Part shown: piece after piece, positions 1 to 6,246 of the stretch
Numbering within the stretch: the first letter of the stretch is position 1
Layout of the letters: each line of letters opens with the position of its first letter
Source of the DNA: Planctomycetota bacterium
GTDB taxonomy: Bacteria; Planctomycetota; PUPC01; JACPCR01
Length of the DNA: 9,744 nucleotides
Assembly: GCA_030740295.1 (NCBI GenBank)
Contig: JASLXP010001228.1
Coordinates: 1-9,744, forward strand
Direction: 5' to 3'
The notes under the pieces: model-generated
Seen by the model: the letters and a program-made list of their open reading frames with translations, nothing else
Database searches by the model: none
Told to the model about the DNA's origin: nothing
Translations under genes and position numbers: made by a program

Positions 1-1097
1 TCGACCATCTCTGATATTCGGCGGAGGCGCTCGATTTTGGCTTCGGGCATGACGTTGTCAGCCACGCCAAGGATGAAAGCATCTCCGGGACTGATGGTCT
101 TGAAGAGCTTGTCCATGTAATCCTCGAAATACTCATCTGAATAGGCTGATTCCAGAATCACTGACGGGACGCCGCCCCAGATGATGACGCGTCCGGCGAA
201 GGCTTCCCGCGCCTCGGCCAGGGTGCAGGGCACCATTGGCTCGGTCGTAAACGTCTCCGCCATATCGAAGCCGGAATCCCGGATCAGCCCAAGGATTTTG
301 CGGCTGTCCGCGTCCGCGTGCATACAGAGCTTCTTGCCGCGCTGGTGCAGCCGCTCCGAGAGATCCTGGTAGTAGGGCTTGATGTATTGCTCGAATTTCG
401 GCGGGGGCGTGATGTTCGAATCGAAGTGCACGCCGTGCAGCAGCAGATTGGCCGGCGATTCCTCCATGAGCGGCCAGACCACTCGACGATCGATGTCTTC
501 CATGAGGGCCAGAAGTCTTTCGACCTTCTGCGGAAAGTCATTCAGATGGAAGTAGCCGTTGTTATAGCCGACGTGTTTCTGCAGCCAGTGATGAAAGGGG
601 CAGTCGCCGCACGCCACCAGCGGCACACCGTCTTCGGCCACATCCTCCGTCTCGTAAGCGGCATAGCTTTCAAACGTTTCTTCATATTCAGTGTGCTCGA
701 TGATGTATGCCATCACGTCGTAATCGTCCGGCCCCTTCAGCATGTGCTCGACTTCCAGGTCCCCAATGCCCTTGGATCGGAGCAGTTCGCTGCCACGGGC
801 CAGGCTGGTCAACGTTCCGGCAGGGGTGCGGTACTCGGTGATGGATTCCATTTTATTCAGGGAGCGGGTCTCGACCTCGACGCCGGTCATTTTCGAGGTG
901 AAGATGCGCCCATCGCGGGCAGGGTTCCCCATGTTCAGATCGCGCTCGATGTCACGCAGAGAGTAATCCCTGTATCGCTCGGGGAGTGTGCCGCGCAGCT
1001 TGTTTGCCTTGTGCCAGATGAGGAGCCGCGGAATCCAGGGAATCCGGTCCGGCGATTTTCCATCCATGATAGCCAGCATGCATTCGCGATTGGTCAT
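1..1097 (-). CDS. URO-D superfamily protein (methyltransferase-like), 3' end cut by window edge
   Basis: Reading the minus strand from the ATG at 1097 gives an open frame of 365 codons that reaches the window edge with no stop. It starts MTNRECMLAIMDGKSPDRIP and ends ...RLRRISEMV, which is close to the natural C-terminus of a roughly 370-residue URO-D protein. The N-terminal 'DGKSPDRIP' segment and a late strand with H-A-D-A-D followed by 'GFDMAETFTT' fit the URO-D fold. The MRQAGRYLP substrate signature of haem-pathway UroD is absent, so haem synthesis is unlikely. The H-x-D-x-D cluster sits where MtaA/CmuA-type methyltransferases bind zinc. The substrate is unknown. The protein is more distant from the two plus-strand paralogues than those are from each other. 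No strong Shine-Dalgarno is visible; a GGA lies about 8 nt before the ATG. It is transcribed divergently from the gene at 1627. The family is confident and the function is not. Confidence 0.87.
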   Translation of the reverse strand, partial: MTNRECMLAIMDGKSPDRIPWIPRLLIWHKANKLRGTLPERYRDYSLRDIERDLNMGNPARDGRIFTSKMTGVEVETRSLNKMESITEYRTPAGTLTSLARGSELLRSKGIGDLEVEHMLKGPDDYDVMAYIIEHTEYEETFESYAAYETEDVAEDGVPLVACGDCPFHHWLQKHVGYNNGYFHLNDFPQKVERLLALMEDIDRRVVWPLMEESPANLLLHGVHFDSNITPPPKFEQYIKPYYQDLSERLHQRGKKLCMHADADSRKILGLIRDSGFDMAETFTTEPMVPCTLAEAREAFAGRVIIWGGVPSVILESAYSDEYFEDYMDKLFKTISPGDAFILGVADNVMPEAKIERLRRISEMV

Positions 1098-1414
1098 TTC
1101 AAGGATCCCAAAAGTTCTTGTGGAGGGCTTGGGCAATGAAGGAGTTTCACGATGTCGCGCTTCGTATGGCTACGACACACTGGCAGGGCTGCAGATGCCT
1201 CACATGAGACAGCGAATCTCCTGACTGTTCCCTGGCATTTTTCATTGAGCCGAACCGATTGCAAATGGATTTCCGCCAGCTGCCGCGCAATGGTTCCAGT
1301 ATTGGCAGGAGTGCGGATACCACGTCAGGTCCGCTCAAACAGTGGAGTTGTGAATCCGGGCGGCCCAAATCGACATACCCACGCGCTCTGAAATTGCTGC
1401 ACTCTGGCTATGGC

Positions 1415-1436
1415 GTCCGCCGAAAATATTGCGGAC
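1415..1436. repeat. Inverted repeat GTCCGC-N10-GCGGAC
   Basis: GTCCGC (1415-1420) and GCGGAC (1431-1436) are perfect reverse complements around an AT-rich 10-nt spacer. The layout fits a dyad operator with half-sites about 1.5 helical turns apart, or a small hairpin. It lies upstream of the candidate promoter of the gene at 1627. A 6-bp arm can arise by chance in 500 bp, so its role is speculative. Confidence 0.4.
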
Positions 1437-1500
1437 TTCTTGATGGGAAATCTCACTTTCCGCAAGCCGAGGGAAGGGACAAGGGAACTTCACCGAGAGA

Positions 1501-1528
1501 TTGGCACGGGAACCTCTCTTGCTATCCT
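1501..1528 (+). promoter_or_regulatory. Candidate sigma70-type promoter for the URO-D/AhpD cluster
   Basis: TTGGCA (1501-1506, 5 of 6 to the consensus) is followed after 16 nt by TATCCT (1523-1528, 4 of 6). This would place transcription start near 1535, leaving a leader of about 90 nt that includes the palindrome at 1603-1618. The match is modest and planctomycete-like promoters are often poorly conserved. Confidence 0.3.
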
Positions 1529-1602
1529 CTCGCTGTGACCGACGCGCAGAGGGCCAGAACTTGCACAGCCGGCACCTGATTCCCGATTCCCATCCGTGAC
1601 GA

Positions 1603-1618
1603 TCTCACGCCCGTGAGA
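1603..1618. promoter_or_regulatory. Perfect 16-bp palindrome just upstream of a start codon
   Basis: TCTCACG-CC-CGTGAGA is a perfect dyad with 7-bp arms and a 2-bp centre, ending 8 nt before the ATG at 1627. Its right arm contains GAGA, the only purine-rich ribosome-binding candidate for that gene. Either a dimeric repressor bound here or an RNA hairpin could block translation start. The dyad is seen directly; the regulatory role is inferred. Confidence 0.45.
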
Positions 1619-1626
1619 GTAATTCC

Positions 1627-2691
1627 ATGACAGAACATGAACGCTTCCTTGCATTCGCGAATTTCGAGCCCGTGGACCGGATCCCTCGCCGGGCCAGCTT
1701 TGTAGAGCACCAGCGGAAACGGTTGACCGAACTCCTCGGCGAAGAACCCGGTGCTGCCTTCGAAATGGATACCGGTGGAGGCGCGGGTCTGCGGCCGCCG
1801 GAAGGTTTCGAGTTCCCGGATTACTCGGCCTATCACGAGGAATATCTGGGCAAAGAGGGCTTCACCATCGATGGCAACGGGTGCGGCCACCTCAACCATG
1901 GCTTCTATCATTTCACCGAGTACATCAGCCCTCTCCGCAATACGGATCGGTTCGAGGACATCGAGGCATACCCCTTTGTCAGCAACGAAACCTGGCTGGA
2001 CGATCGAATGTTCGAGGCCCGCGAAAAGGCCCATGCTCAAGGCCGCCACACTCAGATTTTCGTGGGGCACATGTACGAAAATTCCTGGCAGGTCCGTGGG
2101 TATGAGCCTTTCCTGGTTGACCTGCTTTTGCGCCGTGAAAACGCCGAATTTATTCTCGACCGATATTTTGAAAACAACCTCCGCTCTGCAGTGGCGGCGG
2201 CCCGGGCCGGGTACGACTGTCTCGCCAGCGGCGACGATGTGGCCAACCAGAACGCTTTGATGTTTCAGCCGGGCCTGTGGCAGGAAGTGATGAAGCCTCG
2301 CTGGGCAAAGGTCTACGCGGCAGCACGTGAGATCAAACCGGATATCCACGTGTGGTACCATTCGGACGGAAACATCTGGGACATCCTCGATGACCTGGTC
2401 GAGATCGGAGTAACCATCCTCAATCCAGTCCAGCCGGAATGCATGGACCCTTACGCGATCCGCAAACGCTTCGGCCAACGCCTGGCCTTTGATGGCTGCG
2501 TCGGCACTCAGACAACGTTCCCCTTCGGCACCGTCGAAGACATGCGCACCGTGGTGAAAGAACTGGCGGATAATCTGGATGCCATGAACGGCGGCCTCAT
2601 GCTCTCGCCCACGCACGTACTCGAGCCGGAAGTGCCGCCGGAAAACGTCGTCGCATTTTTCGATGCTTGCGATAAACTGGTCTGGAGCTGA
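1627..2691 (+). CDS. URO-D superfamily protein, corrinoid methyltransferase-like (paralogue 1)
   Basis: This complete 354-residue frame has the usual length for the family. It begins MTEHERFLAFANFEPVDRIP, the standard entry to a URO-D barrel. Near the C-terminal side it has H245-S-D247-G-N followed by N-P-V-Q-P-E-C272-M-D, a pattern shared with the paralogue at 3361. H245, D247 and C272 are plausible metal ligands, by analogy with the His/Cys zinc site of MtaA-type methyl-cobalamin:thiol methyltransferases. The Arg-rich MRQAGRYLP porphyrin signature is missing, so this is not the haem enzyme HemE. No signal peptide is visible, so it should be cytosolic. It is the first gene of a same-strand cluster, 42 bp before the AhpD-like gene. 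A 364-codon frame on the opposite strand is a shadow. Substrate and true reaction cannot be read from sequence. Confidence 0.92.
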   Translation: MTEHERFLAFANFEPVDRIPRRASFVEHQRKRLTELLGEEPGAAFEMDTGGGAGLRPPEGFEFPDYSAYHEEYLGKEGFTIDGNGCGHLNHGFYHFTEYISPLRNTDRFEDIEAYPFVSNETWLDDRMFEAREKAHAQGRHTQIFVGHMYENSWQVRGYEPFLVDLLLRRENAEFILDRYFENNLRSAVAAARAGYDCLASGDDVANQNALMFQPGLWQEVMKPRWAKVYAAAREIKPDIHVWYHSDGNIWDILDDLVEIGVTILNPVQPECMDPYAIRKRFGQRLAFDGCVGTQTTFPFGTVEDMRTVVKELADNLDAMNGGLMLSPTHVLEPEVPPENVVAFFDACDKLVWS

Positions 2692-2720
2692 CAGGAAGTC
2701 CTGAATTTCGTTCCCTCAAC

Positions 2721-2727
2721 AAAGGAG
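2721..2727 (+). promoter_or_regulatory. Strong ribosome-binding site of the AhpD-like gene
   Basis: AAAGGAG lies 6 nt before the ATG at 2734. It is the best Shine-Dalgarno in the window and fixes the start of the selenoprotein candidate. The presence of an intact strong RBS also argues that this gene is translated and is not decaying. Confidence 0.8.
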
Positions 2728-2733
2728 CTGCTT

Positions 2734-3282
2734 ATGTCCCAAACTCGAATACGGACAATCGGACCTGAACAGGCAACGGGCGATGTACAACAGACCTACG
2801 AAATGCTCCAGGAGCACCTTGGAATGGTGCCGAACATCTTCAGAGCGATGAGCATCCAGCCGCCGCTGCTTTCAGCGACGGCCGGTATGGTAGGCGCCGT
2901 TCTGCTGGGAGAGGGCGCGTTGAGCAGAGCGGACAAGGAAATGATCGCGGTAGTCGTCTCCGTGGCCAACCGTTGCAAGTACTGAACGGTTAACCATGCC
3001 GCCTTCCTGAAGCAACTGGGCGTGAACGACCCCACGATTGCTGCGCTTCAGGAGGACTGGCGTTCGGCCGGTCTGGCCGACAAAACAGAAGCAATGCTCG
3101 AATACGCGGAACAAGTCACCAGCGATGCCACCCAGATCGGCGACGCTGGCATTGACCGGCTCCGGGAGGTCGGGTGCACGGACGAGGAAATACTGGAGGC
3201 CACCATGGTGACCGCGACGTTTAACGCGCTGGACCGAATTGCTGATGCCCTTGGCGTGGCACTGGACGAGTTGCCGGAGTGA
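2734..3282 (+). CDS. AhpD-like / carboxymuconolactone decarboxylase-fold peroxidase with in-frame TGA, probable CxxU selenoprotein
   Basis: Read through a single TGA at 2983-2985, this frame gives 182 residues, normal for peroxidase-related members of the AhpD/CMD fold. The N-terminal part (MSQTRIRTIGPEQATG..., with LGMVPNIFRAMSIQPPLL) and the C-terminal 'GCTDEEILEATMVTATFNALDRIAD' helices are both intact. Catalytic spacing is E69-(11)-C81-K-Y-TGA84-(3)-H88. This equals the E118/C130/C133/H137 relay of mycobacterial AhpD, so the TGA replaces the peroxidatic Cys. Selenocysteine is therefore the economical reading, and CxxU AhpD-like selenoproteins are a known class. A hairpin candidate follows the TGA. 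The enzyme would reduce peroxides or act as a thiol oxidoreductase in the cytosol. It lies between two URO-D paralogues, 42 bp after the first and 78 bp before the second. The alternatives are a nonsense mutation (TGC or TGT to TGA) or a sequencing error. A standard gene caller would cut it into an 83-residue piece and an 86-residue piece starting at GTG 3022. Confidence 0.82.
2986..3027 (+). promoter_or_regulatory. Candidate bacterial SECIS element downstream of the Sec TGA
   Basis: Immediately after the TGA (2983-2985) the coding sequence can fold. GTT (2989-2991) pairs with AAC (3025-3027), CA (2995-2996) with TG (3023-3024), and CGCC (3000-3003) with GGCG (3019-3022). The apical part is either a 15-nt loop or a small CTT/AAG hairpin (3003-3005 with 3010-3012) closing the loop CCTG with a G at 3009. 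The apical loop starts about 20 nt after the TGA, inside the spacing known for bSECIS elements. The stem is bulged and was paired by eye, so it is supportive and not decisive. Confidence 0.45.
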
Positions 3283-3360
3283 GTTTCAGCCCGGTCGTCG
3301 TATCCAGAGTCGCAAGAGAGCTATCGTGTGTGAACCGTACTCAGAATTAGAATTACAGTC

Positions 3361-4417
3361 ATGAATTCCAGGGAACGTGTGTTCCGATGCTTCGATCATC
3401 AAAAGGCCGACCGGGTCCCGCTGGCCGGTAGTTTTCGGCCCGAAGTCTGGGAACAGTTGAAAGAACATTTTGGCACGGACAATACCTCCGCCATATCGGA
3501 GATGCTCGGCATGGATTTCAAAGGCGTCGGCATGGGTGCATCCTCCGAATATCGAGAGAAGGCCGTTTCCGCCAAATGGGGAACAGGCATCCCGCAGGAT
3601 GACGGCTCACTGGAATCCGAATGGGGCGTCCGCATCACTGGCGGGAGTGATGATCGCTACATGAAATATGTCTACTGCCCGCTTGCGGATGAATCCAATC
3701 TGCAGTCCTACCAATTCCCTGACCTCGATCAGCCGGAGCGCTGGGAAGGTCTCGAGGAGCGGGTAAAGAAGCTCAAGGAGAATTATCCCGTCGCCAGCGG
3801 GGTCTCGACTTTTTTTCCGGAATGCCTGGGATTTGTGCGGCCTCGAAAACTGGCTCGCGCACCTGTCGAGTCCCGGGCCGTTCGTGACGGAACTCCTGGA
3901 CCGGATGCTCGAATTCAAGCTCGAACAGACGCGGCGGGTGTCGCAGGCGGGCATCGATACTTTCAACATCGGGGGCGACATCGCCATGCACACCCGGCTC
4001 TTCATGAAGCCCGACGTCTGGCGAGAGCATTTCAAATGGCGAGATGCCGTGCTGGTGGAAGAAGCGAAGAAGCACGGCGTCAAGAACTTCTTCTTTCACA
4101 CGGACGGCAATCTGATGGAAGTCATGGAAGACCTCATCGAGATCGGCTTCACCATCTTCGATCCCATCCAGCCCGAATGTATGGACCCTTACGAAGTCAA
4201 AGAACGTTGGGGTGACAGGATTACTATGCAGGGAACCATCTCATCGCAGCACACGCTCCCTTTCGGAACAGTGGAAGACGTTCGCAACGAGGTGCGAGAA
4301 CGGATCGAGCGCTGCGGGCAGAACGGCGGCCTGGTCATCGCCCCGAACAACGTGGTCCAGTACGATGTGCCACTGGAGAATCTGTTGGCGCTCTACGAGA
4401 CGGCAAAGGAAATGTAG
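3361..4417 (+). pseudogene. URO-D superfamily methyltransferase-like gene (paralogue 2), split by a frameshift in a T7 run
   Basis: The frame starting at ATG 3361 (MNSRERVFRCFDHQKADRVP) is family-like up to V-S-T-F-F near 3816, then becomes non-homologous arginine-rich sequence. The next frame carries the rest: R-N-A-W-D-L-C-G-L-E-N-W, H-T-D-G-N at 4097, the Q-P-E-C-M-D motif, and a clean stop at 4415-4417. The switch falls in seven T (3810-3816). With six T the product is one 351-residue protein of normal length, closely resembling the gene at 1627 across its C-terminal half. Everything except one base is preserved, so I favour a homopolymer sequencing error, slippage or a very recent mutation over old decay. 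The putative metal-site residues His, Asp and Cys are retained, and the MRQAGRYLP signature of HemE is absent. The Shine-Dalgarno is weak. It is last in the cluster, and the neighbouring paralogue suggests tandem duplication. Confidence 0.88.
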
Positions 4418-4600
4418 CCACAGCCGTGAATCTTACTCATCGTCTTTCGTCGTCTTAATCCTCTTCTCTGAATCGATTCTCGATGCCAGAGGAAGGGACT
4501 AGATTTCTCTCAGACTGCGCTGAGAAGAATTGGCCCTGCAGGCAACGCTAATTTTGGAATGCGGTGACTTGTACTACTGCGCTATAGGTCTTTTTCAGCA

Positions 4601-4652
4601 CGGCTGGCTTGGTAGCCGAATTCGCCAAGAATTCGGGCATGGTTGGCGATTC
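4601..4652. repeat. Nested, mutually exclusive inverted repeats
   Basis: Three stems share bases. CGGCT (4601-4605) pairs with AGCCG (4614-4618). CCGAATTC (4616-4623) pairs perfectly with GAATTCGG (4629-4636) around a 5-nt loop. GAATTCGCCAA (4618-4628) pairs with TTGGCGATTC (4643-4652), leaving one bulged T. The second and third cannot form together, which is how attenuators, switching RNAs and folded single-strand recombination sites look. No gene lies close downstream on either strand to be controlled. Confidence 0.55.
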
Positions 4653-5237
4653 AGTCCGAAGTCTGGCGACTACGGCTACAAGAGCCTGACCGCTCCTATC
4701 ACAATCGGTTCAAGCAGAATGTTGCGCTGCCGCCCTTGTTACCGCTTTGGATTTCTGAAGCTCTTCGACAATCCAAAGCGCCGACAGCCAATAGAGGCGG
4801 CCTGTCAAGTAAAAAAACGTTCCCTGTCCCCTCTTCGATGGGTTTCTATTCGTGTTTTGTGACACGGTCATTATTGGTTCCAAGCAATCGAGGACTTCAA
4901 GAACACGATCCATCAGAGTACGGTAGCCTTTTCGGTTCGATCTCCGACTCGGCCTTCAACAACGGGTTTCAGTATCCGCGGCTTCGCGATTTAGCGAAAG
5001 CAGCAGAAGGTCTGCACCAGACAGCCAAACGGGCTCTACGCGACAGCCTTGGAGCGACAGTCCTGTCGCGCTGTTCCCTTACGGGAACTGGCACCAGAAG
5101 GTACTCGGTTCCGCACACGGCCTCATTCAAGTTGAGGGGATACTTCACGGGAAGATTCTTTCCTTTCGGCCCTCTTCCCATGCGCTCACCAGTCGGCCAG
5201 GAGATACCGGTGCGGGCAGACATCCAACAAAATGGCT

Positions 5238-5308
5238 CGAGAAGGCCGTGCCAATCAAGTCGTCGGGCTCGGGTGGCCCACTCGGCGCTCGGGCGTGCGG
5301 CCTTCTCG
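5238..5308. repeat. 11-bp perfect inverted repeat with a GC-rich 49-bp centre
   Basis: CGAGAAGGCCG (5238-5248) is the exact reverse complement of CGGCCTTCTCG (5298-5308). As RNA the stem could extend inward by two G-U pairs and one C-G pair. The centre is itself self-complementary in part, for example GGGC (5265-5268) with GCCC (5276-5279). There is no T tract after it, so it is not a typical intrinsic terminator. It could be a palindromic repeat unit, an element end, or a structured RNA. Confidence 0.6.
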
Positions 5309-5528
5309 GAATTCTTAAGGATCGGTATTTCGTTCAACGATATAGTTATCATGCCAAGCCGGAGGATAGGGCAACGCTGGAGAGCGACCTGAGCGCCGCG
5401 CTTGGTGCAACAGACGGATGGGACGGGCAGAAATGCCCGGCCTCTTCCTTGATTCATCCGGAGTTGCCTCAAAGCGATAAACTCAAAAACGTTCAGGTGC
5501 ATACGTTGGTTCTCCTCCAGTCGGCGGT

Positions 5529-5678
5529 TTATTTGCCAAACTGCATCCTCATGTCGTAATCAGTTTTGCGGCGAAGAATGTGAAAGCAGGCAATCGCAAG
5601 CCTGTGGGCAACATTGTTGTAGCTGATGAGCTTCCCATAGCGGCCCTTGTGCTTGCTTGGCTCGGGGTTGCGGCGAAG
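5529..5678 (-). pseudogene. Probable C-terminal remnant of an IS110-family transposase
   Basis: The minus strand from about 5678 to the TAA at 5529-5531 encodes roughly 49 residues, with KGRYGKLISYNN followed by AHRLAIACFHILRRK and a final ...FGK. From memory this matches the C-terminal pattern of some IS110-type transposases: YN-x-x-AH-x-LA-x-AC-x-x-I-x-R, then an acidic/aromatic position and a final F. The frame stays open upstream to 6002, but that part is low-complexity and covers the intergenic repeats. The DEDD catalytic domain and the Ser-containing middle domain are therefore gone. I read it as the stub of an otherwise deleted element. No insertion-sequence ends could be defined. The family call is from memory without a search and could be wrong. 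Confidence 0.45.
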
Positions 5679-5715
5679 TGTTCCTGCCGCGGGCGAATCT
5701 CTTTCGGGTAGATGT

Positions 5716-5740
5716 ATGCTTACCGGCTTGCCCGGCGGCG
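5716..5740 (-). repeat. Third, inverted and diverged copy of the CCGGGCAAGCC repeat
   Basis: The reverse complement contains CCGGGCAAGCC, identical to 11 bp of the copy at 5878-5909, followed by a similar ...GCATA end. Together with the two direct copies it gives an inverted arrangement spanning about 190 bp. Confidence 0.55.
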
Positions 5741-5812
5741 TCTCATGTTTCGTAGTTGCGGACATCCTGGCAGATCGGATGTCGTCCGCGTTGATGGTGC
5801 CGCCTGTGAAAG

Positions 5813-5909
5813 CGTGAAGCTCCAGTGGCCAAGCCAGTGGCATCTTCTGATGTCTGCCAACCTGCGCGAGTAAAAAACGTGAAAACTCCACCGGGCAAGC
5901 CAGTGGCAT
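5813..5909. repeat. Direct repeat, two copies 66 bp apart, core CAAGCCAGTGGCAT
   Basis: The 14-mer CAAGCCAGTGGCAT occurs at 5830-5843 and 5896-5909. Both copies are preceded by a CGTGAA...CTCCA segment (5813-5824 and 5878-5890), so the similar unit is about 31 bp. Between them lies unique sequence. A diverged copy in inverted orientation is at 5716-5740 (core GGCTTGCCCGG, 5725-5735). I recall this type of sequence as a highly copied intergenic repeat of planctomycete genomes, often mistaken for short ORFs ending in GKPVA-like peptides. Confidence 0.7.
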
Positions 5910-6246
5910 ATCGGGACAGCAAAGAGCTGCGATAAAGCGACAGACCTCTGTAGTACTGAAGAAGCCGTAGCCACTCGATGGCCTCGGTGAATGACGCAGC
6001 ATTATCTTCCTTTCAGCTTCCTTTCAGGTCCTTTGGTAAAGACCCAAAGTGCCAGCTTCCCGGATCCCGTCGCGGAGCGCCGGGGCTACGGCGAACAGAC
6101 TGGAAGCGTATTCTACGTGCGCTTATCTTTCGAACAGGCAATTCCTTCGCTTTTTGGGGCCGGTATAGACAGAACCTAACATTGCCGTCGTCAGAGATTA
6201 GAATACGGTTTCCGTTTGCTCATACACCTCGCCCTGACTCGATCCG

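Larger units (their letters stand above)
1098..1626. other. Divergent intergenic control region
   Basis: These 529 bp separate two divergent URO-D-family genes and contain no ORF with protein-like composition. Short frames on both strands are low-complexity shadows without recognisable domains. The region should hold both promoters. I can point to a sigma70-like candidate (1501-1528), a 16-bp palindrome touching the ribosome-binding area of the plus-strand gene (1603-1618), and a spaced 6-bp inverted repeat (1415-1436). I see no convincing promoter for the minus-strand gene. Confidence 0.6.
4418..5528. other. 1.1 kb without a convincing gene
   Basis: Several open frames cross this stretch on both strands (for example 4530-4862 and 4643-5392 plus, 4969-5502 minus). 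None has a ribosome-binding site, recognisable domain or protein-like composition, and they overlap each other. What can be seen is structural: a nest of competing inverted repeats at 4601-4652, an 11-bp inverted repeat at 5238/5298, and a run of seven A followed by CGTTCCCTGTCCC at 4811-4830. The position, directly downstream of a transposase remnant read on the minus strand, suggests decayed mobile-element or repetitive DNA. A structured non-coding RNA remains possible. Confidence 0.5.
5679..6246. other. Repeat-bearing intergenic region upstream of the kinase gene
   Basis: No frame here has recognisable protein content. The left part carries copies of a dispersed-type repeat (5716-5909). 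The right part (5910-6246) is the leader of the kinase gene at 6247, where I see neither a clear -35/-10 pair nor a Shine-Dalgarno. An in-frame TGA at 6235-6237 means the kinase cannot start earlier than 6247. Confidence 0.55.

Noticed and set aside
318..1139. 273-codon plus-strand frame
   Set aside because: It is antisense to the partial URO-D gene on the minus strand and has no domain-like content.
1522..2616. 364-codon open frame on the minus strand
   Set aside because: It is fully antisense to the URO-D gene at 1627, which has clear family motifs. Long antisense frames are common in GC-rich genes.
3022..3282. Separate 86-residue gene starting at GTG
   Set aside because: It is the same frame as the AhpD-like gene after the TGA, has no ribosome-binding site of its own, and lacks half the domain.
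1627..4417. HemE (haem-pathway uroporphyrinogen decarboxylase) for the URO-D genes
   Set aside because: The N-terminal MRQAGRYLP porphyrin-binding signature is absent from all three, and three tandem or divergent copies do not fit a housekeeping haem enzyme.
1476..4830. GGGACAAGGGAAC at 1476-1488 and a near reverse complement GTTCCCTGTCCC at 4819-4830
   Set aside because: They differ by an indel, are short and purine-rich, and have no shared flanks, so a chance match is likely.
4643..5392. 249-codon plus-strand frame in the gene-poor stretch
   Set aside because: It is Arg/Ser/Pro-rich with no recognisable motif or Shine-Dalgarno, and is overlapped by competing frames on both strands.
4969..5502. 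177-codon minus-strand frame
   Set aside because: Composition is Arg-rich and no domain can be recognised. A decayed gene cannot be excluded.
5248..5559. 103-codon plus-strand frame
   Set aside because: It crosses the inverted repeat and runs over the end of the transposase remnant, with no ribosome-binding site or family resemblance.
5813..5909. Possible CRISPR array at the 66-bp-spaced repeats
   Set aside because: There are only two direct copies with a short shared core, plus one in inverted orientation, and no cas gene is present. This fits a dispersed intergenic repeat better.
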